A stretch of 64,000 bases of DNA from Muribaculaceae bacterium (GCA_022509065.1 JAFLTY010000006.1:19364-83363); one strand, 5' to 3'. Shown: positions 17,292 through 27,206, counted from the stretch's first letter. The notes: generated from the letters alone by a model not told the origin. Program-made: numbers and translations.

Positions 17292-19307
17292 CTATTTCAA
17301 CCGCGATAGTTTGCGTTTATAAATATTGGCTGATTCGAAATCCTGAAGACGCCTATATATTTCTATTAGACGGCGCAAGGGTTTCTTGGCATTAGGATTT
17401 TTGTCGTGAGCAGCCAGATAAGAATTTATGGCGCTAAAGTCATCGCCTTGATCCTGTGCTATATCTCCTTCTCCTATGTTGCCTTCCCAACTCAACGCGT
17501 CGTTGCTGTTGGCAACTTCATGAAAGAGTAGAAGAGCATCGTCCGGTTGATTGGTGCGTATAAGTATCTGAGCCTTTCCTAACAGAGCGGGCACATAACT
17601 GGGCGAGATATTAAGTGCTTTGTCATATTGCGACAAGGCCATTTCTGTTTCCCAACCTTCCGAACCAAGTTCTGCCGCTGCTTTGACATAACCACTCGCT
17701 ATATCAGCAAAACGTTGTTTATCCTTCTCGATTTGTCGTTGGAGGTCGAGAATCGAACGCTTGAATTTTTCAAGTTGGTGCAACTTTGATTGTATCAATC
17801 GTTTGACAGCCGGCATTCGGGCGACCTCAGGCCGTAGTTCAAGTCCTTCGCTGTACGCTATAAAAGCCTCGGAATAATTTTTGTTGTCGAAATGAATGGC
17901 AGCCGATTTAAACAATGCATCAGCGCGAGAGTTGTCTATGGCACTTTCGATAAGTTTCGGATTGTTGAAGCGTGAAGCGAAACGAGCTATTTCGGTTTTT
18001 ATGTAAATATCGCGCGGTGTTATAGGATTAGCCAAAATAATGCCTTCCAGCGAACGGCAACGACTCAACGCGACATAAGTCTGTCCTCCGGCGAAAGCTC
18101 CGCGCCCGATGTCTATTATGACTTTGTTGAAAGTAAGCCCCTGACTTTTGTGAATAGTGAGAGCCCATGCCGGCTTAAGAGGATATTGCACGAAAGCGCC
18201 CAGCTCAATCTCGTCGACCTGCCGTGTTTTTTCGTTGAAGACATATTTGACATTGACCCAACGCTCACGCTCGACGTCGAACTCCTCGCCATCTTCTGTG
18301 ATGACCTGAATGAGGTCAGGAAGACATGTGGTTACTACCGCTACAGTGCCGTTAACCCAACGGTGTTCGGGGTCATTGCGTACAAAGACCACCTGAGCAC
18401 CGGTTTTTAATTCCAAATTTAAATCAGTAGGAAGTGAATTTAGGGGAAATTCGTTTTCAATCTCTCCTGCAAAAACAACAGGAGGGGCCGGTAATGCGTT
18501 GAGATGTCGGTCGTTGATTGCGTCCACCATGTCGCGACGTGTCGCTATTGTCATAGTGAAGTCGCCTACCTCTGTCGCACTGACGTGTCCAGGAATGTAA
18601 CGCGAGTTAAGCAAATCGATATCCTGTTGCATAGGTTTGCCGGCACGAATATTGTCCAATAATGAGATAAAACGGAGGTCAGTCTGGCGATAGACTTTAG
18701 TCAGCTCTATAGGTATCAGGTCAATTTGTTTAAAGACAAAAGCATCGAAAAAATAAAATGAGCTGTAAGCGCGCGCCAAAATATCGCGGTCATTTCCGGT
18801 GACCACGGGCTCGAGTTGAAAAACATCGCCTACAAAGAGTATTTGTTTGCCGCCAAACGGAAGACGCATATTACCGGAATAAACTCTTAATACCCGGTCT
18901 ATGAAATCGATGACATCTGCGCGAACCATCGATATTTCGTCTATTATGATCAGCTCAAGCGAACGTATCAGTTTGATGTGTTGTTTTGAGTACTTCAAAC
19001 GGCTGCGCAAACGTGTCACCGCAAAGTCCGGATCCTCGGGCAGTAAAGGTTTAAGCGGAATCTTAAAAAAAGAATGTAAAGTTTGTCCACCGACATTGAC
19101 TGCCGCTATACCCGTTGGCGCCAGAACAACATATTTTTTTTTCGTGGTGGCAGTCAGATAGTGCAAAAAAGTAGATTTACCCGTGCCTGCTTTACCTGAG
19201 AGGAAAACAGACTGCGACGTCTCTTCGAGAAGCTGTCTTGCAGCTGCAAGCTCGCTGTTCGAATCGTCAAATTGTATGGATGTAACTTTCTTTTTTGATG
19301 ACTTCAT
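17292..19307 (-). CDS. PIF1/RecD-like helicase with C-terminal TPR-like extension
   Basis: 671 residues. Superfamily 1B helicase core: Walker A GKAGTGKST (residues 38-46), LAPTGIAAVNVGGQTLHSFF (motif Ia), Walker B IIIDEISMV (about 120-128), GDVFQLEPV (motif III) and WALTIHKSQGLTF plus YVALSRC near residues 390-420. From about 445 the sequence changes to helical repeats (FDNKNYSEAFIAYSEGLELRP, then YDKALNISPSYVPALLGKAQ and AINSYLAAHDKNPNAKKPL) typical of TPR units, with a coiled stretch near 505-535. The helicase probably acts in DNA repair or replication-fork processing; the TPR part suggests a protein partner. Confidence 0.85.
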   Translation of the reverse strand: MKSSKKKVTSIQFDDSNSELAAARQLLEETSQSVFLSGKAGTGKSTFLHYLTATTKKKYVVLAPTGIAAVNVGGQTLHSFFKIPLKPLLPEDPDFAVTRLRSRLKYSKQHIKLIRSLELIIIDEISMVRADVIDFIDRVLRVYSGNMRLPFGGKQILFVGDVFQLEPVVTGNDRDILARAYSSFYFFDAFVFKQIDLIPIELTKVYRQTDLRFISLLDNIRAGKPMQQDIDLLNSRYIPGHVSATEVGDFTMTIATRRDMVDAINDRHLNALPAPPVVFAGEIENEFPLNSLPTDLNLELKTGAQVVFVRNDPEHRWVNGTVAVVTTCLPDLIQVITEDGEEFDVERERWVNVKYVFNEKTRQVDEIELGAFVQYPLKPAWALTIHKSQGLTFNKVIIDIGRGAFAGGQTYVALSRCRSLEGIILANPITPRDIYIKTEIARFASRFNNPKLIESAIDNSRADALFKSAAIHFDNKNYSEAFIAYSEGLELRPEVARMPAVKRLIQSKLHQLEKFKRSILDLQRQIEKDKQRFADIASGYVKAAAELGSEGWETEMALSQYDKALNISPSYVPALLGKAQILIRTNQPDDALLLFHEVANSNDALSWEGNIGEGDIAQDQGDDFSAINSYLAAHDKNPNAKKPLRRLIEIYRRLQDFESANIYKRKLSRLK

Positions 19308-19310
19308 TAT

Positions 19311-20471
19311 TTAAGAGCCGGCTCTAAAAAGCAACGGAGCGAAAAGCTGGAGATATTTACGCCAGTTTTTCCACGAATGGCCGCCATCAGATTCGTGATA
19401 GACGTATTTATAACCGTTGCTGTCAAGCAGATTGCGAAATTTCACGTTGTCGTCATAGAGAAAATCATCTTTGCCGATGCCAATCCAATAGAGTTTAGGA
19501 GCTGTTTCGAACTGCCGAGCAAGCAACTTTTCCCTATCTGCAAACAAAGCATCTGAAGCATTTGCGCGAGGATTGATTGCGGCAGAGAACAACCCTACGT
19601 AGTCGAACATGTCAGGATACAAAGCAGAGATGTTAAGAGAGTTGAAACCGCCCATGGAAAGGCCTGCGACAGCACGGCCATTTTTTGACGGAATGGTGTT
19701 GTAGACTGAATCGACAAACGATACGATGTCAGTAAACGAATGTTCGTAGGTGCCCTCCATGGTATGAGGAAGTTGGATAGTGGGTTTAACGAATCCTTCA
19801 GATGTTTCGCCGGGAGCAGCCTCCAGATCGATGTTGCCGTTTGGCATTACGACAATCATCGGTGTCACGAGTTGCTGTGCTATTAAATTGTCCATTATTT
19901 GCTGTGTTCGACCCAAGGCGAGCCACGCTTCTTCGTCACCGCCCATCCCATGCAGTAGATACAGGACAGGATATGGTTCAGAGTTGTCTGAATAACCGGC
20001 GGGAGTGTACACAGCCATGCGCCGACGACTGTCAACGGAGGGAGAGTCATACCAGACATGAGTCACACTGCCATGTGGAATGTCTTTAACCTGATAGTTC
20101 TCGGTGACATCACCCGGCACCATAAGTGTACTCCATGTGGTCGATATGTCACGTTTCGTGTAAGGATTGGACGGGTCGGCAATTTTCAGACCGTCAATGT
20201 TGAATTGATATATGTAATATTCGGGAGCGACATCACTGAGTGTCACCGACCATAGACCGGTGGTATCGGAGACTAAAGTTGCCGGACTGCCGGAGAAGTC
20301 GCCGAATACGCTCACATTCTGGGCGTTTGGAGCATATATGCTAAAAGTTACATTACCATTCTCATCTACAATAGGCGAGCTTAGACTTTTTGATGAGCTA
20401 TTGAACGATTGCTGTGCTACAGTTGAGAGAGTCAACAGCAAAGTGAGTGAAAAAATTAGTGGTTTTATCAT
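19311..20471 (-). CDS. Secreted CE1-like esterase with N-terminal CBM48/E-set domain
   Basis: 386 residues with a signal peptide (KPLIFSLTLLLTLSTVAQ). Residues 35-130 form an E-set/CBM48-like domain (VTFSIYAPNAQNVSVFGDFS). The alpha/beta-hydrolase domain has LLHGMGGDEEAWL, the nucleophile elbow GLSMGG (Ser272), an acidic residue at about 335 (GIGKDDFLYD) and His365 (SDGGHSW). Enzymes with this layout remove acyl or feruloyl groups from xylan and related glycans. ATG overlaps the stop of the upstream lipoprotein gene by 4 nt, so they are coupled. Substrate is inference. Confidence 0.85.
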   Translation of the reverse strand: MIKPLIFSLTLLLTLSTVAQQSFNSSSKSLSSPIVDENGNVTFSIYAPNAQNVSVFGDFSGSPATLVSDTTGLWSVTLSDVAPEYYIYQFNIDGLKIADPSNPYTKRDISTTWSTLMVPGDVTENYQVKDIPHGSVTHVWYDSPSVDSRRRMAVYTPAGYSDNSEPYPVLYLLHGMGGDEEAWLALGRTQQIMDNLIAQQLVTPMIVVMPNGNIDLEAAPGETSEGFVKPTIQLPHTMEGTYEHSFTDIVSFVDSVYNTIPSKNGRAVAGLSMGGFNSLNISALYPDMFDYVGLFSAAINPRANASDALFADREKLLARQFETAPKLYWIGIGKDDFLYDDNVKFRNLLDSNGYKYVYHESDGGHSWKNWRKYLQLFAPLLFRAGS

Positions 20472-21328
20472 TGATTATCAGAGGTGTTGGAATTCTCGGA
20501 GGTGAAATTTGCTATTTGATTACGAGCGACGGCCAGTTTGCGCTCGAGCAGTTCGCGGTGAACGAGTGCCAGACGGTGTTGTTCTCTGACTTGTGAAAGT
20601 TGATATGTGCGCCAAATGGCGGTCAAGACCTGTTGGTTAAGATTAACCGTTATGGGGCCTTTGGTTGTTTCTATATACAGTATAGCTGGGGAAGTAGTGT
20701 CTCCAGCGATAGCTTGTGCTATAGGGTCGGCTTCGGCCGTTGTGAAACTAAACATTTCTCCAGAAGATCCTTTTACGCGTCGCGCTGAGGCATCGGATGC
20801 CATAGACGATGCACGGCGTCCGGCGATTTCGATAGTTAATCCCGTGATATCAGGCTGTCCCTTGACATGTGCCACCAATACCCACGAGCTAAGTGCGTCA
20901 CCAAGACGAGGCTGTATGTTGTTACCGTTAAGGATGTTTGTTTTTTGTACTTCTTTCGCAATGATATATCCCGGTAAGCCGGTTTCGCGAACTGCTGTGA
21001 AATATTGTTTCAGAGAGTCCAACTCTTGTTGTGTCTGTTCTATTTGAGCGTCGACCAGTGGAATGGAATCGGAAATAAGACCTTCCATGGCTTTTGCCCG
21101 TGTAAGCATGGTTTTTTTGCGAAGCTTTGTTTCCGTAGGGTACTTAAGATTTAGAGTATCTATGTATTCGATGGCTTGTTTATATTCGCCACGATTCATC
21201 AAAGTGTCAATCTTACATGATAGTTCTTCGGCAAGCGAAGGTCCGAAGATAGAACCTCCCGAACAGCCGGTTGTCAACAAAGTCACTAATACAGACAAGA
21301 AGAAAAGTTTAATTTGAACGTTGGACAT
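20468..21328 (-). CDS. Lipoprotein with coiled-coil segments, unknown function
   Basis: 286 residues. Signal peptide with lipobox LLTTGC (Cys22), so Lgt substrate. Residues 35-130 are helical with TPR-like phasing (MNRGEYKQAIEYIDTLNLKYP) and a coiled stretch (DAQIEQTQQELDSLKQYF). Residues 135-245 may form a beta domain; the C-terminus is helical again. I do not recognise a named family. It overlaps the end of relA by 20 nt and the start of the esterase gene by 4 nt, so expression is probably coupled to relA. Confidence 0.7.
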   Translation of the reverse strand: MSNVQIKLFFLSVLVTLLTTGCSGGSIFGPSLAEELSCKIDTLMNRGEYKQAIEYIDTLNLKYPTETKLRKKTMLTRAKAMEGLISDSIPLVDAQIEQTQQELDSLKQYFTAVRETGLPGYIIAKEVQKTNILNGNNIQPRLGDALSSWVLVAHVKGQPDITGLTIEIAGRRASSMASDASARRVKGSSGEMFSFTTAEADPIAQAIAGDTTSPAILYIETTKGPITVNLNQQVLTAIWRTYQLSQVREQHRLALVHRELLERKLAVARNQIANFTSENSNTSDNQ

Positions 21329-23522
21329 CTTTTACTCCTTTTACGGTTTTTATTTTTTTAATTAAATTGTTTAGAGATTGTGTATCATTAACTCCCACGA
21401 CAAGAAATCCCTGGAAAAGCCCGTCATGTGAATCGATTGAAATGTTGCGAAGCGAAGTGTTGGACTCTTTCGTTATTATCGAAGTAATATTGGTGACGAT
21501 GCCAATATCATCGTTTCCAAGAATGCGCAATGTGACAGCCATCTGGCCGGCGAACTTGCCGCTCCATCGGGTCTTGATTACGCGATAGGGATATTTGGCG
21601 CGTATATTTGAGGCATTGGGACAATCATTGCGATGTATCTTAACCACTCCTTCGGCTGAAATAAATCCGAAGACATCATCCCCGAAGATAGGATTGCAAC
21701 ATTTTGCCATTCGGTAATTAATGCCCTTGATGTCGTTGCCTATAATCAGGACATCGGAATCCGAAACCGAGTCCTCTGTATCGTCGTGAGCCGTGTTTAG
21801 CACAAACTCATCAGCTGATACGGTAACATTGTTTTCATTTTCAGGTAACATGAGGCTGACGTAGTTGTCCACCACTGTTCCCACATCCAACGTGTTGTCG
21901 CCAAGGTCACTAAAAAAACGGATAGTGTCTTTATATCCAAGTTTTTTGATGACCTTTGTCATGAGCGCTTCGTTATAATCGATTTTGCGATTTTTAAAGC
22001 GTCGTTGCAAAAGCTCTTTTCCTAAATCGGCGGCTCGGCTTTCGCTATCCTTAAGCGCAGCACGAATTTTGTTTCGGGCTTTTGATGTTATCGCAATATT
22101 CAGCCAACCTTGGTTTGGTTGTTGATTAGGCGAAGTCATTATCTCCACCGTGTCACCGCTTTCCAATTTGTAATTAATTTTACGGGCTTTACCATTGACA
22201 CGGCCGCCGGTGCATTGGGCGCCGAGACCAGTGTGTATGTGAAAAGCAAAATCAAGAAGAGTGGCGCCTGCCGGAAGATTGTACAGATCGCCTTTGGGGG
22301 TAAACACAAAGACTTCGCGGTTGTACACATCCATCTTCATGTTTTTCATCAGTTCCATGGGCCCTGATTCGGCAGTTTCGAGAATGTCGCGGACATTGCT
22401 CATCCATGTGTCAAGATTAGCTTCGGCTTTGATACCTTTATACCGCCAGTGAGCCGCCAGACCTTTCTCGGCGACTTCGTCCATACGACGTGTCCTTATC
22501 TGTACTTCCACCCAGCGTTCGTCAGGTCCATAAACCGTTGTATGCAACGACTCATACCCATTGGCTTTTGGTATGGATATCCAGTCTTTCATACGAGCCG
22601 GATTGGGTCGGAACATATCTGTAATGACCGAATAGGCAAGCCAACATTCAGCCTTTTCGCGTTCGGGCACAGTGTCTATAATGATACGAATGGCAAAGAG
22701 GTCGTAAATGTGGTCAAGGTCTACACGTTGTTTCTTAATCTTGTTCCAAATAGAAAAGATCGATTTGGTGCGACCTTTGATGTCAAAGCGCAGCCCTTCG
22801 GCTTCAAGACGGGCTTTTACCGGTTCGATAAAGTTCTTGATGTATTCGTCGCGCTTTGTTTTTGTTTCGTTCAGTTTTTTTGCTATTGAGGTGTAAATTT
22901 CTCGCTCGGTGTATTTTAAGGATAGATCCTCCAGTTCGCTTTTTATTGTATAGAGACCGAGACGATGGGCTAGAGCGGCATAAAGATAGCGTGCCTCTCC
23001 GGCAACTTGTCTAACCGCGTCCTCATCAGGATGATGGTTGATTGATCTCATTAGAGCCAGTCTTCCCACTATCATTAGGATTATTACGCGGATATCTTCG
23101 GCAAATGTCAGCAAAAGACGTTTAAAATTCTCGCTCTCGACTGTTGTGTGCTTTCGATATAACTGTTGTACTTTTAACAAGCGTGACACGGTTAAAGCGA
23201 TATCGTCTCCCCACTGCTTGCGGATGGATTCGATATCGTTGTCTATTTCATTTAAAGTGGTTTGTAACAAAGTAGACACGATAAGCGTCCGATCGGGAGC
23301 TACCATGTCACAAAGAATAGCTATAGTGTCAAATGCCGTTAACAAAGGATGTTGACCGAAGGCATTCCGCTCAAATCCGTTTTGCTCATGAGCCTTTATT
23401 AAAGTTCCCTTAAGAGTGCATAGATCGCCGGGTACCAACACAGGTCGTGTGGCCTTCAAAAGGTCTTTCAGTTTTTGTTTGATGTAGGTAAGTTCCTCGG
23501 AGTTGAGTTTGTTGTCAGGCAT
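21309..23522 (-). CDS. relA: RelA-type (p)ppGpp synthetase with inactive HD domain
   Basis: 737 residues with the long RSH layout. The N-terminal HD domain has lost key residues: the family HD pair aligns with Gln87-Thr88 (LLQTTLNEID) and the later Asp with Gly153 (IVGRLALM). The synthetase domain is intact (IYDLFAIRIII, DWISIPKANGYESLHTTVYG, EVQIRTRRMDEVAEKGLAAH). TGS (FTPKGDLYNLPAGATLLDFA), zinc-finger (AKCCNPIFGDDVFGF, HRNDC) and C-terminal ACT domains follow. It makes (p)ppGpp in response to starvation and should not hydrolyse it. Confidence 0.9.
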   Translation of the reverse strand: MPDNKLNSEELTYIKQKLKDLLKATRPVLVPGDLCTLKGTLIKAHEQNGFERNAFGQHPLLTAFDTIAILCDMVAPDRTLIVSTLLQTTLNEIDNDIESIRKQWGDDIALTVSRLLKVQQLYRKHTTVESENFKRLLLTFAEDIRVIILMIVGRLALMRSINHHPDEDAVRQVAGEARYLYAALAHRLGLYTIKSELEDLSLKYTEREIYTSIAKKLNETKTKRDEYIKNFIEPVKARLEAEGLRFDIKGRTKSIFSIWNKIKKQRVDLDHIYDLFAIRIIIDTVPEREKAECWLAYSVITDMFRPNPARMKDWISIPKANGYESLHTTVYGPDERWVEVQIRTRRMDEVAEKGLAAHWRYKGIKAEANLDTWMSNVRDILETAESGPMELMKNMKMDVYNREVFVFTPKGDLYNLPAGATLLDFAFHIHTGLGAQCTGGRVNGKARKINYKLESGDTVEIMTSPNQQPNQGWLNIAITSKARNKIRAALKDSESRAADLGKELLQRRFKNRKIDYNEALMTKVIKKLGYKDTIRFFSDLGDNTLDVGTVVDNYVSLMLPENENNVTVSADEFVLNTAHDDTEDSVSDSDVLIIGNDIKGINYRMAKCCNPIFGDDVFGFISAEGVVKIHRNDCPNASNIRAKYPYRVIKTRWSGKFAGQMAVTLRILGNDDIGIVTNITSIITKESNTSLRNISIDSHDGLFQGFLVVGVNDTQSLNNLIKKIKTVKGVKDVQRSN

Positions 23523-23550
23523 TTATTTGGTTGCTTTGAGTTCCTATTTG

Positions 23551-24834
23551 TCAATCTTGTATATCGAAACCGGCGCGGCGCACAGCTTCGGCTACCTTTT
23601 CCGAGGATGCTTCGCCTGTTACTACAGCGGTGCCGTTTGCCAAGTTGACTTCGACATCCTGTACACCTTCTACTTCCGAAATTGCTTTGATGACCGAAGC
23701 ACGACAATGTGCGCAGTTCATGCCGATGACCTTTAATGTCATTGTGTTTTCGTGTGACATGTGATGATGTTTGTGATTATTGATTAATAAAGTGCGGACA
23801 GCTGATGCAATCAACAGCAATAAGAGGAGGATGGAACACGAGGTCTCGAACCATCCTAACTGCGAGTGTCCGCAATGATCAGCCGGTGTGCGTTTGAGGT
23901 CAAACCATTCGACAGGTAATAAGTAATCTATAATAAGCCCGAACGCAATGGCTGTTATTACCACAGAGGCAACGTATATGGCAGTGGCTTTACGACCCTG
24001 AGTTCGATTTAGAATCAGGATTGAGGCGAAGTTGGCGGCCGGACCGGCCATGAGAAGTACGAAAGCAACACCCGGTGTAAGACCCTTAAGCATCAGCGAC
24101 ATGGCGATAGGTATTGAACCTGTCGCGCATATATACATTGGAATGGCAATAAGTACCACTACAATCATGGCTACAAGAGGATATTGTCTAAGACCTACAA
24201 AAAGCGAATCAGGGACAAATACAGTTATGAGTGCGGCGATAATCAACCCGATGACGAGCCATTTACCCATACTGTCTATCATATCTCCAAAGCCATATTT
24301 AAAGGCCGACCGCATCTTGTGATGAAAACGAACATGTTTTGCTGGGGTTCGTGTGGAACAAACGGAAGAAGAATCTGTTGACAAGGGCTGATCTTCCGAA
24401 GAGAGAGCAGCGGACGTTTGTTTGTCAGGATCCAGACGTCCAACGGCAAAGCCTCCGAAAACGGCGCCCACCAGAGCGGCAACAGGGCGTATAATGGCAA
24501 ATGCCAATCCAAGCAGAGAGTATGTTGCAGCGATAGAGTCAACGCCCGTTTGAGGTGTAGCGATTAAAAAAGAAGTGGTAGCGGCCTTTGAAGCTCCCTG
24601 ACGCCTTAATGAGACAGCAGTCGGTAAAACACCGCACGAACACAGTGGCAAAGGTATGCCTATTGCGGCAGCCTTTATGACTGGCTTGAGCCCATTTCCT
24701 GAAAGATGACGTGTTAGGGTAGCCTCATTGACAAAAACATGTAAGAGTCCCGCAATAAAAAATCCTAACAAGATGTATGGAGACATCTCGTTAAGAATAT
24801 TTATTAGAGAGTTGAAGAATGAGGACAAGTCCAT
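23551..24834 (-). CDS. SO_0444-type heavy-metal permease fused to an HMA domain
   Basis: 427 residues. The permease part (1-350) has eight or more membrane segments and the family motif PLPLCSCGVLPTAVSL near residue 60, with SFLIATPQTGVDS after it. A His-rich linker (NNHKHHHMSHEN) leads to a C-terminal heavy-metal-associated domain (about 362-427) with the metal-binding GMNCAHCRASV. Proteins of this type are linked to Cu/Zn export. The fusion puts a metal-delivery domain on the transporter. Start at 24834 gives an immediate amphipathic and then membrane segment. No regulator of the ArsR or CopY type is nearby. Confidence 0.85.
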   Translation of the reverse strand: MDLSSFFNSLINILNEMSPYILLGFFIAGLLHVFVNEATLTRHLSGNGLKPVIKAAAIGIPLPLCSCGVLPTAVSLRRQGASKAATTSFLIATPQTGVDSIAATYSLLGLAFAIIRPVAALVGAVFGGFAVGRLDPDKQTSAALSSEDQPLSTDSSSVCSTRTPAKHVRFHHKMRSAFKYGFGDMIDSMGKWLVIGLIIAALITVFVPDSLFVGLRQYPLVAMIVVVLIAIPMYICATGSIPIAMSLMLKGLTPGVAFVLLMAGPAANFASILILNRTQGRKATAIYVASVVITAIAFGLIIDYLLPVEWFDLKRTPADHCGHSQLGWFETSCSILLLLLLIASAVRTLLINNHKHHHMSHENTMTLKVIGMNCAHCRASVIKAISEVEGVQDVEVNLANGTAVVTGEASSEKVAEAVRRAGFDIQD

Positions 24835-24847
24835 AGTCTATATTAAC

Positions 24848-25606
24848 TTAACCTTCGAAAATTGGTTTTAATGAGTCAATCGCCTTGAGGTCGTTCATGC
24901 TTGTAGTGACAGGAACGACGGAAATATAACCGTTGCGCAGATAATATTCGTCGGTGTCGGTGGCAAGAGGTTCAGCATCGACAAAATTGCCCGCCAGCAT
25001 AAAGAATTCGCGTCCTGTAGGGTCGTTATAAGTTTTGTATTCTTCGCTCCAATGCCCGGAGGTGGCTCGGCATACTTTAACTCCCTTGGGTATGATATGT
25101 GCCGGCATGTTGATGTTGAGGCATGTCGCAGTTGGTAACGGATGGTTGATTGTCTGTGCTATGAGTTCTGTGACAAACGGGCGGCACATACTGAAATCGG
25201 CTTGCAATGAATGACTGAGCAAGGAGAATCCGACCGATTGTATGCCATTCATGCACCCTTCGAGTACAGCACCCATTGTGCCGGAATACACAATAGCACA
25301 TCCGGAGTTAGATCCGTGATTAATGCCTGAAAGTAAAAGGTCGGGATACTTGTTACGAAAAAGTACATGCAATGCTATCTTTACACAGTCGACAGGTGTC
25401 CCGTTGACGGTGAAAAGTCGCGCTCCGTTATACTCCTCGCATGGAGTGAGGCGTAATGGTTTGTCGACAGTGATGGCAGAAGACTGACCTGACTGAGGAA
25501 GAAGCGGTGCCACAACGGTGATGTTCCCAAAGTCTCTCGCGCAGTCTATGAGTGCCTTAATTCCCGGGGCGTTTATTGAGTCATCGTTTGTGATAAGAAT
25601 TTCCAT
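24848..25606 (-). CDS. surE: 5'/3'-nucleotidase SurE
   Basis: 252 residues, standard for SurE. The N-terminal EILITNDDSINAPGIKAL contains the metal-binding Asp pair; APLLPQSGQSSAIT and LSGINHGSNSG supply the other metal ligands. It dephosphorylates nucleoside monophosphates in the cytoplasm or periplasm. Located 13 nt after the S41 protease gene. Confidence 0.95.
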   Translation of the reverse strand: MEILITNDDSINAPGIKALIDCARDFGNITVVAPLLPQSGQSSAITVDKPLRLTPCEEYNGARLFTVNGTPVDCVKIALHVLFRNKYPDLLLSGINHGSNSGCAIVYSGTMGAVLEGCMNGIQSVGFSLLSHSLQADFSMCRPFVTELIAQTINHPLPTATCLNINMPAHIIPKGVKVCRATSGHWSEEYKTYNDPTGREFFMLAGNFVDAEPLATDTDEYYLRNGYISVVPVTTSMNDLKAIDSLKPIFEG

Positions 25607-25619
25607 GAGACGGCATATA

Positions 25620-27206
25620 TTAATGATTCCCTAATAGTCGGTTGTACTCCTCCGGGTTATGGATGAGCCGCAGAGCTTCTCTAAATACTGGGTTAAGATG
25701 ATTGACAGCGCGACTGTAAACGCCATTTTCGTATAGGTCGCGTTCAATGAGACCTTTGATGATTGATTCGATGAGCACTCGCGAAGTGTCGAACCCTTCT
25801 TGTTTGAATGGTACTTCCTCGTTTTCGCCTGTTTGAATTAATTCATCCAGAATGTCTTGTGTGATAACGAATTTGTCAGCAAAATCATCCTCGGTCGGAA
25901 ACTGTTTGAGCAGACGTTCCCTATTGCTCTCAAGATATTTTAAGGCAAATGTGTTAAAAACGCCCTTTGCCATCAGGTCACGGTAATAGGTAGAGTACTG
26001 CGTGGTGTCGAGTGGTACAAAGACATCGGGCATAATGCCTCCTCCACCGTATACGGTACGTCCGTTTCGAAGCGTCTTATAAGGATGACTGGTGTCCAGT
26101 TTGACCGAATCGGCGCTGAACAGTTCGCCGGATTCATAGCGCGTGAGCATGTCAAGCTGATACTCCTCGGAGTGGCCTTTCTCATATTCTTTCTGTATGA
26201 GACGACCAGAGGGGATGTAATATCTGGCTGTGGTAAGTCGTATCATCGAACCGTCCGGGAAAGGAATAGGTGTCTGTACAAGACCTTTACCAAATGTACG
26301 GCGACCTACGATGAGGGCTCTGTCGTAGTCTTGCATGGCACCAGAGAATATCTCGCTTGCGCTGGCTGAATATTGGTTCACCATGACTACGATGCGTTCA
26401 ATATCGTCATTATTGTTCTTTTCGGAGACATTGAAGTGACGGTCGGGGACGGCTCTTCCTTTTGTGGAGACAACAAGGTCGCCGGGTTTAAGGAACTGCG
26501 AGGCCATACCGTGAGCGGCACCGAGGTAACCGCCTCCATTATCTTCAAGGTCTATAATGAGGTTTTTCATCCCCTGTTTCTTTAGTTTGGCAATAGCTTC
26601 GGCCACTTCGTCGGGCGTAGACTCGGCAAACCGGCTAACACGTATATAACCCGTTGTGGGGTCTGCCATGTACACAGCATCGACACTGTAGATAGGTATA
26701 TCGTCACGGGTAAGAGTAAAGTCAATCATTTGTTCGCCACGTTTAACTTTCAGGGCGACTTTTGTGCCTTTTGGACCACGAAGTGTTTTAAGGACTTCGC
26801 TATTGACCATCTTAGGATGAGTGAACAGGGTGTCATTCACATAAATAATGCGGTCGCCGGGACGTAATCCCGCACGTTCTGAAGGACCGCCGACAGTTGT
26901 TTGTACTACATAAACAGTGTCCTTGACAATTGAAAACTGTATGCCGATACCTGAGAATTTGCCGTCAAGCGGTTGTGTGAGTTCTTTCGTCTCCTCGGCA
27001 TCGGTATATGACGAGTGAGGATCCAGAGTCTTGAGCATCGCCACTATAGCCTCGGTAGTGAGAGTATCGGCATTGACTTCGTCAACATAAGCCTGGTCAA
27101 TGGCATTGATGGCATAAAAAAGTTTCTCGTAGGGATTGGCGGCATCCGAGCGACCACATCCCAGCAATATCAAAGCTGGTAAAAGTAATTTTATAAGATT
27201 CTTCAT
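25620..27206 (-). CDS. C-terminal processing peptidase, S41 family
   Basis: 528 residues. The signal sequence ends in LLGCGRS, so a lipoprotein anchor at Cys17 is possible. A PDZ domain (about 75-165; GIGIQFSIVKDTVYV, GLRPGDRIIYVN) is followed by the peptidase domain with GYIRVSRFAEST, DLEDNGGG, the nucleophile region QYSASASEIFSGAMQD and the general-base Lys in GRRTFGKGLVQT. It cleaves C-termini of periplasmic proteins and is a known partner of envelope quality control. Extra C-terminal region of about 170 residues is typical for Bacteroidales CtpA-like proteins. Confidence 0.9.
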   Translation of the reverse strand: MKNLIKLLLPALILLGCGRSDAANPYEKLFYAINAIDQAYVDEVNADTLTTEAIVAMLKTLDPHSSYTDAEETKELTQPLDGKFSGIGIQFSIVKDTVYVVQTTVGGPSERAGLRPGDRIIYVNDTLFTHPKMVNSEVLKTLRGPKGTKVALKVKRGEQMIDFTLTRDDIPIYSVDAVYMADPTTGYIRVSRFAESTPDEVAEAIAKLKKQGMKNLIIDLEDNGGGYLGAAHGMASQFLKPGDLVVSTKGRAVPDRHFNVSEKNNNDDIERIVVMVNQYSASASEIFSGAMQDYDRALIVGRRTFGKGLVQTPIPFPDGSMIRLTTARYYIPSGRLIQKEYEKGHSEEYQLDMLTRYESGELFSADSVKLDTSHPYKTLRNGRTVYGGGGIMPDVFVPLDTTQYSTYYRDLMAKGVFNTFALKYLESNRERLLKQFPTEDDFADKFVITQDILDELIQTGENEEVPFKQEGFDTSRVLIESIIKGLIERDLYENGVYSRAVNHLNPVFREALRLIHNPEEYNRLLGNH

